DNA of 33,564 bases from Nocardia carnea NBRC 14403. GTDB taxonomy: Bacteria; Actinomycetota; Actinomycetes; Mycobacteriales; Mycobacteriaceae. Both the position numbers and the translations under genes were made by a program. This document shows positions 16,436 through 25,412 of the stretch, one piece after another (the first letter of the stretch is position 1; each line of letters begins with the position of its first letter). The notes under the pieces were generated by a model, which worked only from the letters and a program-made list of their open reading frames with translations, was not told the DNA's origin and made no database searches. The stretch is taken from contig NZ_BAFV01000006.1 of assembly GCF_000308515.1 (NCBI RefSeq), forward strand, positions 1 to 33,564. The letters run 5' to 3'.

Positions 16436-16540
16436 GCAATCGGCTGACTTTATGCGCCGGGGGAGCAGGTCCGCGTCCCTGCCCGGTACCCTCGACCCGC
16501 CGCGCAGCACCGGCTGGACAGCAGAGGGAAGGAGTCGCCC

Positions 16541-17827
16541 ATGCCCGGGGACAAGCGTGCCCGCCGTCCAGGTATGCGGTCGATCTCCGCCCGCCGGTTC
16601 ACGATCGACGTGACCCCGCTGCGCACCAGCCGTGAATTCCGGACCGTCTTCACCGCCCGCACGATCTCGGTATTCGGTATCGGCTTCCTGGTGGTCGCCC
16701 TACCCGTTCAGGTATTCGCGCTCACCGGTTCGACCGCCATGGTCGCCGCCGTCGCCACCACCATCGGTCTCTCGGCCTTCGCGGGCACCCTGATCGGCGG
16801 TACCGCCGCCGACCACTACGACCGCCGGCTCGTGATCGTCGGTTCACGTGCCGCCGCAACTCTCGGCTTCGCCCTGCTCGCGGTGAACGCGATGCTCCCC
16901 GAACCGAAACTGTGGGTGATCTTCCTCTGCGCCGTGATCGACGGCGTCACCGGCGGTATCTCCGAAACAGCGCTGGTCGCGGTGATGCCCGCGCTGATAC
17001 CGCCCGGGAAACTGGCGGCGGGAGCCGCACTGATGGCATTGACGGCCGACCTCGGCCATATGTCGGCACCCGCCCTCGCCGGCGTGCTGATCGCCTGGCT
17101 CGATGTCGCGGCCAACTACTGGTTCGCGGCCGCGGCGAGCCTGGTGACGACCCTGCTCCTCGCCCGCCTGGGCCCGATGACCGCCGAACGCGGGCACGAC
17201 GAGTCACCGATACGGGCGGCGCTGTCCGGGTTCCGTTTCGCCGCCCGCCACCGGATCATCGGCGCGACACTGCTCGTCGGCTGTATCACCATGCTGCTGT
17301 CCGGCTGGAATGTCCTGATCCCGCAGTACGTCACCGAGGTACTGCACGCCGGTGACGCCACCGCGGGCCTGCTGTTCGCCGCGCCCGCCGTCGGTGCCGT
17401 CCTCGGCTCCCTCACCTCGGGCTGGACCGGATCCATCCACCGCGGCGGTCAGGTGATCTTCGCGGCCACTTTCGTCTCGGCCGCCGGGATCGCCGGTGCG
17501 GGCCTGCTCGGCACCACCGTGATGGTGTTCGCGGGTCTCGTCGCGCACGGCGCGGGCCGGGTGGTGAGCGATATCGCGCGCTTCGCCGTCGTTCAGGCCG
17601 CCACTCCGGACGAGTTCCGCGGCCGCGTCTCCGGTCTGTGGACGGCGCAACTCACCATCGCCCTCTCCTTGGGCGCGGTCGTTGCGGGCATCGTGTCGAG
17701 CGCTGTCCCGGCACGGTCGGTGTTCCTGGTGTACGGCGCGGGCGGATGCGTGCTGACCGTCGCGCTGTGGTGCCTGCTCACCACCCTGCGCACCCTCGAC
17801 TCCCGCGCCACAACGTCCCCTGGCTAG
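16541..17827 (+). CDS. MFS exporter, EntS-like
   Basis: A 428-residue major facilitator with about 12 hydrophobic segments. A motif-A-like cytoplasmic loop A-A-D-H-Y-D-R-R lies between helices 2 and 3. Overall it resembles the EntS/MFS_3 type, whose best-known members export siderophores such as enterobactin. The start ATG has GGAAGGAG 6 nt upstream. Its neighbours are the four genes of a ferric-siderophore importer on the other strand, which supports a siderophore-export role, but no siderophore synthesis gene is in the window, so drug or metabolite efflux is possible. Its TAG stop shares the CTAG palindrome with the stop of the converging binding-protein gene. Confidence 0.85.
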   Translation: MPGDKRARRPGMRSISARRFTIDVTPLRTSREFRTVFTARTISVFGIGFLVVALPVQVFALTGSTAMVAAVATTIGLSAFAGTLIGGTAADHYDRRLVIVGSRAAATLGFALLAVNAMLPEPKLWVIFLCAVIDGVTGGISETALVAVMPALIPPGKLAAGAALMALTADLGHMSAPALAGVLIAWLDVAANYWFAAAASLVTTLLLARLGPMTAERGHDESPIRAALSGFRFAARHRIIGATLLVGCITMLLSGWNVLIPQYVTEVLHAGDATAGLLFAAPAVGAVLGSLTSGWTGSIHRGGQVIFAATFVSAAGIAGAGLLGTTVMVFAGLVAHGAGRVVSDIARFAVVQAATPDEFRGRVSGLWTAQLTIALSLGAVVAGIVSSAVPARSVFLVYGAGGCVLTVALWCLLTTLRTLDSRATTSPG

Positions 17828-18801
17828 CGTGCCGCGGCCGCCAACTGCGGGGTGATGCGGTCGAGTGCGAACCGCAACGACCCCGGTGTACCCGCGGACA
17901 ATGCGAGCACTGCCGGATCGTCCTCCGGCAACATCACCGCGTGCCCCTCCCGCACCACAGGCAGCGAGTTGATCAACGAATCGTTCTCCAGATCGGCGAA
18001 CGGCACACCGATCGTGGTGAACACGGCGACCTGCGCGTCGAGATCACCCACCCGCTCGGCAGGCACCTGTGCGAAGAAACCGGAACTCTGCAGTTGGGTG
18101 ACCGGCGGGTTCTGCACGAAACCGAGATCGGCGAAGAAATCGAACCGGGCGTCCCCGGCGAGGTAGGCGCCGTAGGCGGTGCCGAACTTTGCGGCGTACA
18201 CGAACGTTTTGCCGGCGAACTCCGGATGCTCGTCCGCGACTGCCTGCTGCCGGGTCGTGGTCTCCGAGACGATCGTGTCCGCTTCGGCGCGCTTGCTCAG
18301 AGCAGCGCCGATGAGCTCGGCCTGCGTCTGCCAATTCACCGCGAAATCACCCGTACCCTGCGGCGCGGTGACCACCGGTGCGATCTCCCGGAGCTCCGCG
18401 GTGACAGCGCTGTCCGCCTTCGCACGCACATTCAGGATCAGGTCAGGATCGAGTTCGGAGATCTGCTGCATATTGAACTCCCCGGCGCTCTGCGCCGAGA
18501 TCAGTTGGGGCGTGCTGTCCTCGAACGCCGCCGCATCCCATTCACCGACCCCCTTGGTGTCCGCGCCGAAACCCATCCAGTCGTAGATGGCGACCGGCCG
18601 CACCCCCAGTTCCGCCGCGACCGCGCCGTCCGACCAGCCGAGCGCCACCACCCGCGGGTTGTCCGGTAGCGAATAGCCGGGCGCCCCGTCGGGATCGTCG
18701 AACACCTCATAGGTGGTGTTATCGGACTGCACACACGCCGTCGCGGCCAGCAGCACGCCCACCAGCCCCGCCACGACCACACCGATCCGCTGCCTCGCCA
18801 T
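17824..18801 (-). CDS. Fe3+-siderophore-binding lipoprotein (FepB/FecB type)
   Basis: A 325-residue periplasmic-binding protein of the TroA/FecB class. The signal peptide ends in L-A-A-T-A-C, giving C23 as the lipid anchor. The N-lobe has P-R-V-V-A-L-G-W-S-D-G-A-V-A-A-E-L-G-V-R-P-V-A, the standard opening of this family. I-S-E-L-D-P-D-L-I-L in the middle is the expected lobe motif. ATG 18801 with GGAAGGAG 4-5 nt upstream is preferred to a start 33 nt earlier. It is the last gene of the import operon, 36 bp after the ATPase gene. Confidence 0.9.
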   Translation of the reverse strand: MARQRIGVVVAGLVGVLLAATACVQSDNTTYEVFDDPDGAPGYSLPDNPRVVALGWSDGAVAAELGVRPVAIYDWMGFGADTKGVGEWDAAAFEDSTPQLISAQSAGEFNMQQISELDPDLILNVRAKADSAVTAELREIAPVVTAPQGTGDFAVNWQTQAELIGAALSKRAEADTIVSETTTRQQAVADEHPEFAGKTFVYAAKFGTAYGAYLAGDARFDFFADLGFVQNPPVTQLQSSGFFAQVPAERVGDLDAQVAVFTTIGVPFADLENDSLINSLPVVREGHAVMLPEDDPAVLALSAGTPGSLRFALDRITPQLAAAAR

Positions 18802-18837
18802 GGTTCTCCTTCCGGTTGTGTGCCCGGCGGGCACGGT

Positions 18838-19668
18838 TCACACGCTGTCCGCCCGGACCGCGCCTTCCGCGAGTGGCACCACCAGCGGAGTCCCGGTCTG
18901 CGGATCATCGATCACCTGCGCGTACACCCCGAAAACCCGGTCGACCAGTTCGGCGGTGATGATGTCGCGCGGGGGGCCCACGGCCACGATCTCGCCGTCA
19001 CGCATCGCGATGATGTGGGAGGCGTAGCGGGCGGCCTGGTTGAGGTCGTGCAGTACCGCGACCAGTGTCGTGCCGCGCCGGTTGAGGTCCACGCACAGAT
19101 CGAGCACCTCGATCTGATGCCCCAGATCGAGAAACGTCGTCGGCTCGTCCAGCAGCAGGATCGGTGTCTGCTGGGCCAGCGCCATCGCGATCCACACGCG
19201 CTGCCGTTGTCCGCCCGACAGCGCCTCCACCGGCCGCGTGGACAACTTCGTCAACCGGGTGACCTGTAGCGCGAAATCGACCGCCCGCTGATCGGCCTCG
19301 GTCCACTGACGGAACAGTTTCTGATACGGGAACCGGCCGCGCGCCACCAGGTCGATGATGGTGATGCCGTCCGGCGCGATCGACTGCTGCGGCAGCAACC
19401 CCACCTCCCGCGCGAACTCCTTACCGCCGTATCCGGCGACATCCCGCCCGTCGAGCAGTACCGCGCCGCGTTGCGGCCGCAGCAGCCGTGACAGCGTCCG
19501 CAGCAAGGTCGATTTACCGCACGCGTTGGGGCCGACGATCACCGTGAAGGAGCCGTCGGGCACCACGACATCGAGATCGGCGAGCACAGTGCGGTCGCCG
19601 TAGCCGACCCGCAGGTCGGTGCCGGTCAACCGCCCCGGCGTTGCACCGGGCAGAGAATCGTGGGTCAC
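18838..19668 (-). CDS. Fe3+-siderophore importer ATPase (FepC/FecE type)
   Basis: A 276-residue ABC ATPase. Walker A is G-P-N-A-C-G-K-S-T, the signature L-S-G-G-Q-R-Q-R, Walker B I-L-L-L-D-E-P-T-T-F-L-D, and the switch histidine is in V-L-H-D-L-N-Q-A. The F-L-D-L-G-H-Q motif after Walker B is characteristic of iron-siderophore and cobalamin importers. The GTG start overlaps the previous stop (GTGA). Confidence 0.93.
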   Translation of the reverse strand: MTHDSLPGATPGRLTGTDLRVGYGDRTVLADLDVVVPDGSFTVIVGPNACGKSTLLRTLSRLLRPQRGAVLLDGRDVAGYGGKEFAREVGLLPQQSIAPDGITIIDLVARGRFPYQKLFRQWTEADQRAVDFALQVTRLTKLSTRPVEALSGGQRQRVWIAMALAQQTPILLLDEPTTFLDLGHQIEVLDLCVDLNRRGTTLVAVLHDLNQAARYASHIIAMRDGEIVAVGPPRDIITAELVDRVFGVYAQVIDDPQTGTPLVVPLAEGAVRADSV

Positions 19669-20747
19669 GGGCGGGCCTTTCGGGACTGCGCCAGCAGGAG
19701 GAACAACAAGTACACACCCCCCAGCGACGTGGTGATCACGCCGACCGGCAGCTGGGTTTGCGGCGCGAGGATCGTGCGCGCCACCAGCTCACTGGAAACC
19801 AGGAGAGTGGCGCCCACCGCCGCGGAGGTGACCAGCGGGATCCCCGCGCTGGGGGTGATCCGCGCCGCCACCTGCGGGGCCACCAGTGCGACGAAAGCGA
19901 TCGGGCCCGCGATCGCGGTCGTCGCCGCCGCGAACCCCACCCCGATCACCAGCAGCATCATCTGTGTGCGCTCGGTATCGACACCTTTGCTCGCGGCCGA
20001 ATCCGTGCCCAGCTCGAACATCCGCATCCGCGGCGCGACCACCATCAACGCGGGGACCAGCACCGCCAGGGTCACGAACACCGGCGCCGTATCCGCCATC
20101 GACAGATCACGCAGATTGCCCATACCCCATGCGGCCGCCGCGCCCGCGTTCTGCACATCGGCGGTGGCGACCAGGTAGCCGTTGACCGATAGCAGCATCG
20201 CCGAAACACCGATACCGACGATGATGAACCGGTAGTTCCCGGTACCGCCGCGCATCCCGAGGAAATACACGACCAGCGCGGTGGCCAGGCAGCCGAGCAG
20301 GGCGCCGATCGTGGCGCCGCCCGAACCGAGCCCGAGGGCCAGCATCGCCACCAGTGCCCCGGTATTGGCGCCGGTGGTGAAACCGATGATGTCCGGACTG
20401 CCCAGCGGGTTGCGGGTCAGGGTCTGGAAGATGGCGCCCGACAATGCGAGCGACGCCCCGCCGAGGATCGCGGTGACCACCACCGGCAGCCAGCCGGCGA
20501 CATGATCGGCGGCCGAACCACCGACCTGCCCGGCGAGTACCTGCAGTACTTCGCTGAATCCCAGGCCCGGGGTGTCGGTGGTGCTCGCACCCAGTGATCG
20601 GATGCCGATCACCGCGGTGACCAGCACCAGCGCCAGGGTGACCGCTGCGGAGACGAGGTCGACGCGCATACCGATCCCCAGCCGGTGGATCCGCAGGAAC
20701 CGTACGCGGCGGGGCCAGCGGGCGGCGGCCGGTGCCGCGGGGCTCAC
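19665..20747 (-). CDS. FecCD-family siderophore permease (second subunit)
   Basis: A 360-residue permease with around ten hydrophobic helices. Q-T-L-T-R-N-P-L-G-S-P-D-I-I-G-F-T-T-G-A is the hallmark FecCD segment, and G-P-I-A-F-V-A-L-V-A-P-Q-V-A is the ATPase-contact loop region. The GTG start at 20747 overlaps the stop of the upstream permease (GTGA); GTG 20750 is an equally in-frame alternative. It pairs with the 20744-21823 protein. Confidence 0.9.
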   Translation of the reverse strand: MSPAAPAAARWPRRVRFLRIHRLGIGMRVDLVSAAVTLALVLVTAVIGIRSLGASTTDTPGLGFSEVLQVLAGQVGGSAADHVAGWLPVVVTAILGGASLALSGAIFQTLTRNPLGSPDIIGFTTGANTGALVAMLALGLGSGGATIGALLGCLATALVVYFLGMRGGTGNYRFIIVGIGVSAMLLSVNGYLVATADVQNAGAAAAWGMGNLRDLSMADTAPVFVTLAVLVPALMVVAPRMRMFELGTDSAASKGVDTERTQMMLLVIGVGFAAATTAIAGPIAFVALVAPQVAARITPSAGIPLVTSAAVGATLLVSSELVARTILAPQTQLPVGVITTSLGGVYLLFLLLAQSRKARP

Positions 20748-21823
20748 CACTGCGGCCCCGATTCGCGGCGCGCCAGCCAGATCAGCACCGGTGCCCCGAG
20801 GAACGCGGTCACCATTCCCACCGGAAGTTCGCTCGCAGTGGCGACTCTGGCGACGAGGTCGGAGGCCACCAGCACGATCGGGCCGACCACCAGGCACAGC
20901 GGAATCATCCAGCGGTGATCCGGGCCGACTGCCATCCGCACCGCGTGCGGCACCATCAATCCGACGAAACTGATCGGTCCGACCGCCGCGGTGGCCGCCC
21001 CGCACAGCACTGTCACGACCACGAACCCACCTGCACGCACCGCCGTCACCGGGACTCCCAGGGCGCCTGCGCGGTCGTCGCCGAGGGCGAGGGCGTTCAG
21101 ATACCCGGCGAGCGCAATCGCGCCCACCACTCCCACGAGTATCAGGAGCCAGGTGGCCGACAGCTGTGGCCGGCCGCGGCCGTCGAGCGTGCCGATCAGC
21201 AATCCCCGGATCGCGTCGAAGGTGCGGGGGTGGATCATGGTGAGGCCGAACGCGAGCCCGCTGAGCATCGACGCGATCGCCACCCCGGTGAGTACCAGTT
21301 TGGCCGGGCTCGCCCCACCCACCCCGCGGGAACCGACGAAGTACACGAGCATCGACGCGATGAACGCTCCGCCGAGTGCCCACCACACGTAATCGGTGCC
21401 GGCGGCGCCGGCGACGATCGAGCCGAGCACCATGGCGAAGTAGGCGCCGGAGTTCACGCCGAGGATGCCGGGATCGGCCAGTGGGTTACGGGTCAATCCC
21501 TGCATTACCGCGCCGGCGAGCCCGAGCGCCGCACCGACCAGGGCGGCCAGCAGTGTGCGGGGTATTCGCTGTTCCTGGATGACGCCGACGGTGGTGGGGT
21601 TGCCTTCGTCGAACAGGGCGCGCCATGTCTCGGTGATGGTGAAATCTCCGCTGCCGACGAACAGCCCGCCGATGAGCAGGATGACCAAGAGTGCGGTGAG
21701 CAGCAGTAACACGGCCGTCCGCGACAGTGCCGTACGTGGCGCGGTCGTGGGGGCTGAGGGCACAGGAGATACATCCTCGCGGTCGGCAACGCTCCGGTGT
21801 GGTGGCTGGGAGGTTGCTGCCAC
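20744..21823 (-). CDS. FecCD-family siderophore permease (first subunit)
   Basis: A 359-residue permease with Q-G-L-T-R-N-P-L-A-D-P-G-I-L-G-V-N-S-G-A, the conserved FecCD segment, and G-P-I-S-F-V-G-L-M-V-P-H-A-V-R. It is first in the four-gene import operon. The GTG start at 21823 lacks a clear ribosome site and lies only 10 bp from an IdeR-type box, so translation may be leaderless or may begin at an internal GTG about 20 codons later, which has GAGGA upstream. The first 35 residues are not membrane-like and are variable in this family. Confidence 0.88.
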   Translation of the reverse strand: MAATSQPPHRSVADREDVSPVPSAPTTAPRTALSRTAVLLLLTALLVILLIGGLFVGSGDFTITETWRALFDEGNPTTVGVIQEQRIPRTLLAALVGAALGLAGAVMQGLTRNPLADPGILGVNSGAYFAMVLGSIVAGAAGTDYVWWALGGAFIASMLVYFVGSRGVGGASPAKLVLTGVAIASMLSGLAFGLTMIHPRTFDAIRGLLIGTLDGRGRPQLSATWLLILVGVVGAIALAGYLNALALGDDRAGALGVPVTAVRAGGFVVVTVLCGAATAAVGPISFVGLMVPHAVRMAVGPDHRWMIPLCLVVGPIVLVASDLVARVATASELPVGMVTAFLGAPVLIWLARRESGPQW

Positions 21824-21832
21824 CGCCGTCGG

Positions 21833-21851
21833 TTAGTTTAGCCTCAGATTA
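21833..21851. promoter_or_regulatory. IdeR/DtxR-type iron box
   Basis: The 19 bases starting TTAGTTTAGCCT match the actinobacterial IdeR consensus TTAGGTTAGSCTAACCTAA at 14 of 19 positions by hand count, with the left half near perfect. It is 10 bp upstream of the first permease start, where it would cover the promoter. This predicts repression by iron-loaded IdeR. I see no gene between 21852 and 22017. Confidence 0.6.
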
Positions 21852-22017
21852 CCCAGTGGTGGCAATGCCGCGCGCGGTCGTCGATCACGACGCGGGCGGG
21901 CCGGGAGTGCGTGGAGGATTCGGGGTTCGCGATACGGGAAGCCTCTCCTTCAACGTCACTGTGATGAAATTCGGGAACCGTTCTTTTCTCACCCGACAAG
22001 GGGGAGAGGGATATTCG

Positions 22018-24408
22018 TCAGTTCGATGGCCACGACTCATCCAAGCGGGTGACCAGACCTCGATCCCCGTCCACGCGTACCCGCTCGCCGGTCCGAAGCA
22101 CCCGAGTGGCCACCAAAGTGTTGACGACGCACGGCAAACCGTACTCGCGCGCCACCACCGCGCCATGCGATACCGAGCTGCCGATATCGGTGACAAGTGC
22201 AGCGATGACAGTGAAATACGGGGTCCAACCCACATCGGTGACCGGAGCCACCAAAATCTCACCCCGCTGCACCTCACGTGCCTCGACAATCGACTTCGCG
22301 ACACGCACCACGCCTTCCACGGTTCCCCGGCCGGCGGGCCGGCCGGAAATCTGGCCGCCGGTGATTCCCTGCTGCGGCACGACGATGAGAGGTTCCGGCC
22401 GCCCCACCGACACATCATCGAACTCGAGCGACTCCTGGAACGCCAGCGCCTCCCGACGCTTCAGGGCGCCCTGCACGAGACCGGAGATGTCTTCCGTACC
22501 GACGACGCGGTGCAATTCCCCACGATCGAAGAAGAAGACGAGATCGGCATCAGGCAGCCGCCCCGACCCCGCCAGCACCTCGCCCAGGTGCCGGTAGCCG
22601 AGCTTGAGCGCATGCGCCATCGAAGCCATCTTCGACTTCGTCTCCTCACGCCCGCGCGCGCCGCCCCGCGCCAGCCGGGCGAGAAGCCCGACAATGCCCG
22701 AGCTGGGCGCATCGATACGAGCGTGCACCGGCCCACGGTCAACCGGATCGAGAGCTGAGCGCAGCATGACCTGCATCATCGCCCCCAAACCCCCCGGGTC
22801 TTCCGCCCAGGAAGGATCACGCATACACAGCTCACGGTATCCGCGGTGACCATGACGGCCCAGGAAACGCCGCAACGCCCTACCCCCGAGACTGTCGGCA
22901 GCCTGCAACTCACCGACGGCATCATCCGGCTTCTTCGCCAGAAACTCCTCGGCGACCGCAGTGTCGGCGGCGACGATGCGCACGACCGAATCGAGCTCCT
23001 CCAGCATGAGCGCACTCTCGACTTCGGAAGCGCCGGCCATCAGCCTCGCCGCTTCGGCCCGGCCCTCTTCCTCACTGCGTCCCTTCTCGACCGCCTGACG
23101 CATGAGAACGCTTTCGAGAATATTGGCGGCCACCGCAGCACGTGACGACGACCGCACATGGGTCAAGGTGATGTCGCAGTACCGTTCGACGCCGGATTCC
23201 AACTGGCGCATGATGAGCCGTGGATCGTCACCGGCCGGGATCCGGAATTCGGCGATCCGGTCGCCCAAACCACGGATCGCCGGACCGGCCGACAGCGCAT
23301 GCGTAGTGAGCCGGACGGTGTTGACGAGCTTGCGAGCGAACGGCTTCGGCGGTTTCGCCTGCAGCTCGTCGACCACCCGACCGCAGATCGACATCGAGAA
23401 CTGCTCCAGCGAATTACCCAGAAGACCCGAACTCAGCGCCGTACCTTCGGTCAGGTTCAAGAACATGTGGCCGTAGAAATAGCCGACCTGCAGCCACGGC
23501 TTCTCATAACCGGGCTGGGCCCGCGCCACCACCTGCGTCATCTGCATCGCGTAATCGATGGCATAACCGGATACCGACGCCGTCAGCGGGCAGAAAGCCC
23601 CCGGCATCATCTCGCCGATATTGCAGCGCGTATACACGTGGTCGGCGCCCGCGAGCGGTGAATCCATCTCGTTCAGATCGCCGGGCAGCGTGGTGATCGG
23701 CCGCGCCTGCAACCACCACAATTTCCCGGACCGGTCGATCGCCCATTCGAGATCCATCGGCCGGCGCCAGTGTTCGGAGGCGCGCAGAGCAGCGGACCGG
23801 ATATCCGCGATCTCCTCCGGCGACAGAACCGGCACCTCACCGACCTCGTGCACGGCGGGCACACCGCGCGAATCCAGGACGATATGGTCGGGGGAGGCCG
23901 TACCGTCGACCAGCGCTTCGCCGAGCCCGGTGACGGCATCGATCACCATGAGATCGCGGCGGCCGGTCGTCGGGTCCGCGGTGAACACGACACCGGCCGC
24001 GCGCGCGTCGACCATCTGCTGAACCACTACATGCATGGTGGCGCTGCCTCGTCCGCTGTAGGACGAGGCCCGCCGGGACTGGACCGAGGCTGCGCAGGTG
24101 CGCACAGCTGCGGCGAAAGCGTCCACGGAATCGACACTCAGTACCGTGTCGTATTGCCCGGCGAAGGACTGCTCGTCCCCGTCTTCTCCGGCCGCCGACG
24201 ACCTGACCGCCACGGGGGTCGCACCGGCGGCAGCCATCCGGACGAACCTCTCCGCCGCCGCCTCGACAACGCCCGGTCCGGAAACATCGGCGACGACGAA
24301 TCCCACCGGCACCGCAAGCCCGAGACGGCGCAGTTGCGCGAGGCCGGCTGCCTTGCCGCCGTAGCGGTCGTCGGTGACGTCGTCGAACTCGATCGTGGTC
24401 ACCGACAC
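22018..24408 (-). CDS. PEP-utilising phosphotransferase (rifampin phosphotransferase / PEP-synthase-like)
   Basis: A 796-residue protein with an N-terminal ATP-grasp (pyruvate phosphate dikinase type) domain. It has G-G-K-A-A-G-L at 17-23, A-V-R-S-S at 67-71, and the Q-A-R-P-I-T end of the ATP site near residue 250. A central helical domain follows. The C-terminal swivelling domain has the phospho-accepting H748 in S-V-S-H-G-A-V-V-A-R-E-Y-G-L-P. In this architecture ATP phosphorylates the histidine, which passes phosphate to a hydroxyl; relatives inactivate rifampin, make phenylphosphate or make PEP. The gap between the G-G-K and R-S-S motifs is only about 45 residues, shorter than I expect, so the N-lobe is compact. 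GTG 24408 has GGAGG 6 nt upstream and overlaps the LLM gene by 10 nt. No rifamycin-associated element was seen upstream, so rifampin is only one candidate substrate. Confidence 0.85.
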   Translation of the reverse strand: MSVTTIEFDDVTDDRYGGKAAGLAQLRRLGLAVPVGFVVADVSGPGVVEAAAERFVRMAAAGATPVAVRSSAAGEDGDEQSFAGQYDTVLSVDSVDAFAAAVRTCAASVQSRRASSYSGRGSATMHVVVQQMVDARAAGVVFTADPTTGRRDLMVIDAVTGLGEALVDGTASPDHIVLDSRGVPAVHEVGEVPVLSPEEIADIRSAALRASEHWRRPMDLEWAIDRSGKLWWLQARPITTLPGDLNEMDSPLAGADHVYTRCNIGEMMPGAFCPLTASVSGYAIDYAMQMTQVVARAQPGYEKPWLQVGYFYGHMFLNLTEGTALSSGLLGNSLEQFSMSICGRVVDELQAKPPKPFARKLVNTVRLTTHALSAGPAIRGLGDRIAEFRIPAGDDPRLIMRQLESGVERYCDITLTHVRSSSRAAVAANILESVLMRQAVEKGRSEEEGRAEAARLMAGASEVESALMLEELDSVVRIVAADTAVAEEFLAKKPDDAVGELQAADSLGGRALRRFLGRHGHRGYRELCMRDPSWAEDPGGLGAMMQVMLRSALDPVDRGPVHARIDAPSSGIVGLLARLARGGARGREETKSKMASMAHALKLGYRHLGEVLAGSGRLPDADLVFFFDRGELHRVVGTEDISGLVQGALKRREALAFQESLEFDDVSVGRPEPLIVVPQQGITGGQISGRPAGRGTVEGVVRVAKSIVEAREVQRGEILVAPVTDVGWTPYFTVIAALVTDIGSSVSHGAVVAREYGLPCVVNTLVATRVLRTGERVRVDGDRGLVTRLDESWPSN

Positions 24409-25403
24409 GGCGATCCTCCCAGCGCGTCCACGATCTCGGCGAGCGCGTCGACCGCGATGGGACCCGGCTGATACAGGCAGATCCGGTCCGATACACCATC
24501 GACACGGTCCCGAATATGCGCGGCCACCTCGGCCGGGGTACCGCAGGCGGCGATGGTGTGCAGTATCTCGTCGTCGATCAGGGACGCCATCTCTTTCCAG
24601 CGGCCCTGCTTCGACATCGCGTTCAGCTCCGGCTGCAGATCGCCCCAGCCGTGGGCGTCGAGCACCGGCCGGTAGGCCGGGGTGGAACCGTAGAACGCCA
24701 GCAGCATCCGGGTCGAGGCATGGTCGTCGTCTCGTCCGTCGGCCACCGACACGATGATCTCGGGCACCACTTCGAAATCGTCCTCGCTGCGACCGGCCGC
24801 GGCCAGCCCCGCATGGACGGCCGGCATCGTCGTATCGTGCAGGAACCGCTTCGTCCCGAACGGCATCACCAGCAAACCGTCGGCCACCTCCGCGGTCGCC
24901 CTGGTCAGCCGGGGGCCCAGTGCGCCGAGATAGATCGGCGGCGGCCCGAACGGGTTCGGCCCCGGTACGAACGTCGGCGTCATCAGGGTGTGCCGGTAGT
25001 ACTCGCCGCGGAAGTCCAGCCGTGCACCGTCGTTCCACGCCGCGAAGATCGCGCGCAGCGCCCCCACCATCTCCTTCATCCGGGCGACCGGACGGTCGAA
25101 CTCGGCCCCGTAGCGCTTCTCTATCTGCGCGCGCACCTGCGTGCCCAGCCCCAAGATGAAACGCCCCTCCGTGAGCAGTTGCAGATCGTTGGCCTGATGG
25201 GCGAGCTGGATCGGATTGCGGGGGAGAGCAATCGCGACATTGGACATCACGTCGAGCCCCTCGACTGCCGATGCCAGCACCAGCGGCGTGAACACATCGA
25301 AGGGGCCTTCGAAGGTGAACACTCCGGACGCGCCGGCTTCCTGCAGCACTTTCGCGCGTTCGACCGCATCAGTGGGGCCGTACAGCGCTGTCATGATCTT
25401 CAT
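24399..25403 (-). CDS. LLM-class F420-dependent oxidoreductase
   Basis: A 334-residue luciferase-like TIM-barrel protein of the actinobacterial F420 type (TIGR03617-like, by memory). Marks are the opening M-K-I-M-T-A-L, N-V-A-I-A-L-P-R-N-P-I-Q-L-A-H-Q-A, E-G-R-F-I-L-G-L-G-T-Q-V and P-I-Y-L-G-A-L-G-P-R. The R-N-P-I-Q-L-A motif places the substrate side of the F420 pocket. It would reduce or oxidise an unknown compound. It is the middle gene of a three-gene operon: 9 bp after the AttH-like gene and overlapping the phosphotransferase gene. It is only distantly similar to the LLM protein at 523. Confidence 0.88.
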   Translation of the reverse strand: MKIMTALYGPTDAVERAKVLQEAGASGVFTFEGPFDVFTPLVLASAVEGLDVMSNVAIALPRNPIQLAHQANDLQLLTEGRFILGLGTQVRAQIEKRYGAEFDRPVARMKEMVGALRAIFAAWNDGARLDFRGEYYRHTLMTPTFVPGPNPFGPPPIYLGALGPRLTRATAEVADGLLVMPFGTKRFLHDTTMPAVHAGLAAAGRSEDDFEVVPEIIVSVADGRDDDHASTRMLLAFYGSTPAYRPVLDAHGWGDLQPELNAMSKQGRWKEMASLIDDEILHTIAACGTPAEVAAHIRDRVDGVSDRICLYQPGPIAVDALAEIVDALGGSPCR

Positions 25404-25412
25404 ACGTCGTGC

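Noticed and set aside
22018..24408. Naming the phosphotransferase rph (rifampin resistance)
   Set aside because: The architecture fits but so do PEP synthase and phenylphosphate synthase; the N-lobe is compact and no rifamycin-associated element was seen.
24409..25038. N-terminal extension of the phosphotransferase frame upstream of 24408
   Set aside because: It runs through the LLM gene in another frame, lacks domain features, and the GTG at 24408 has a strong ribosome site.
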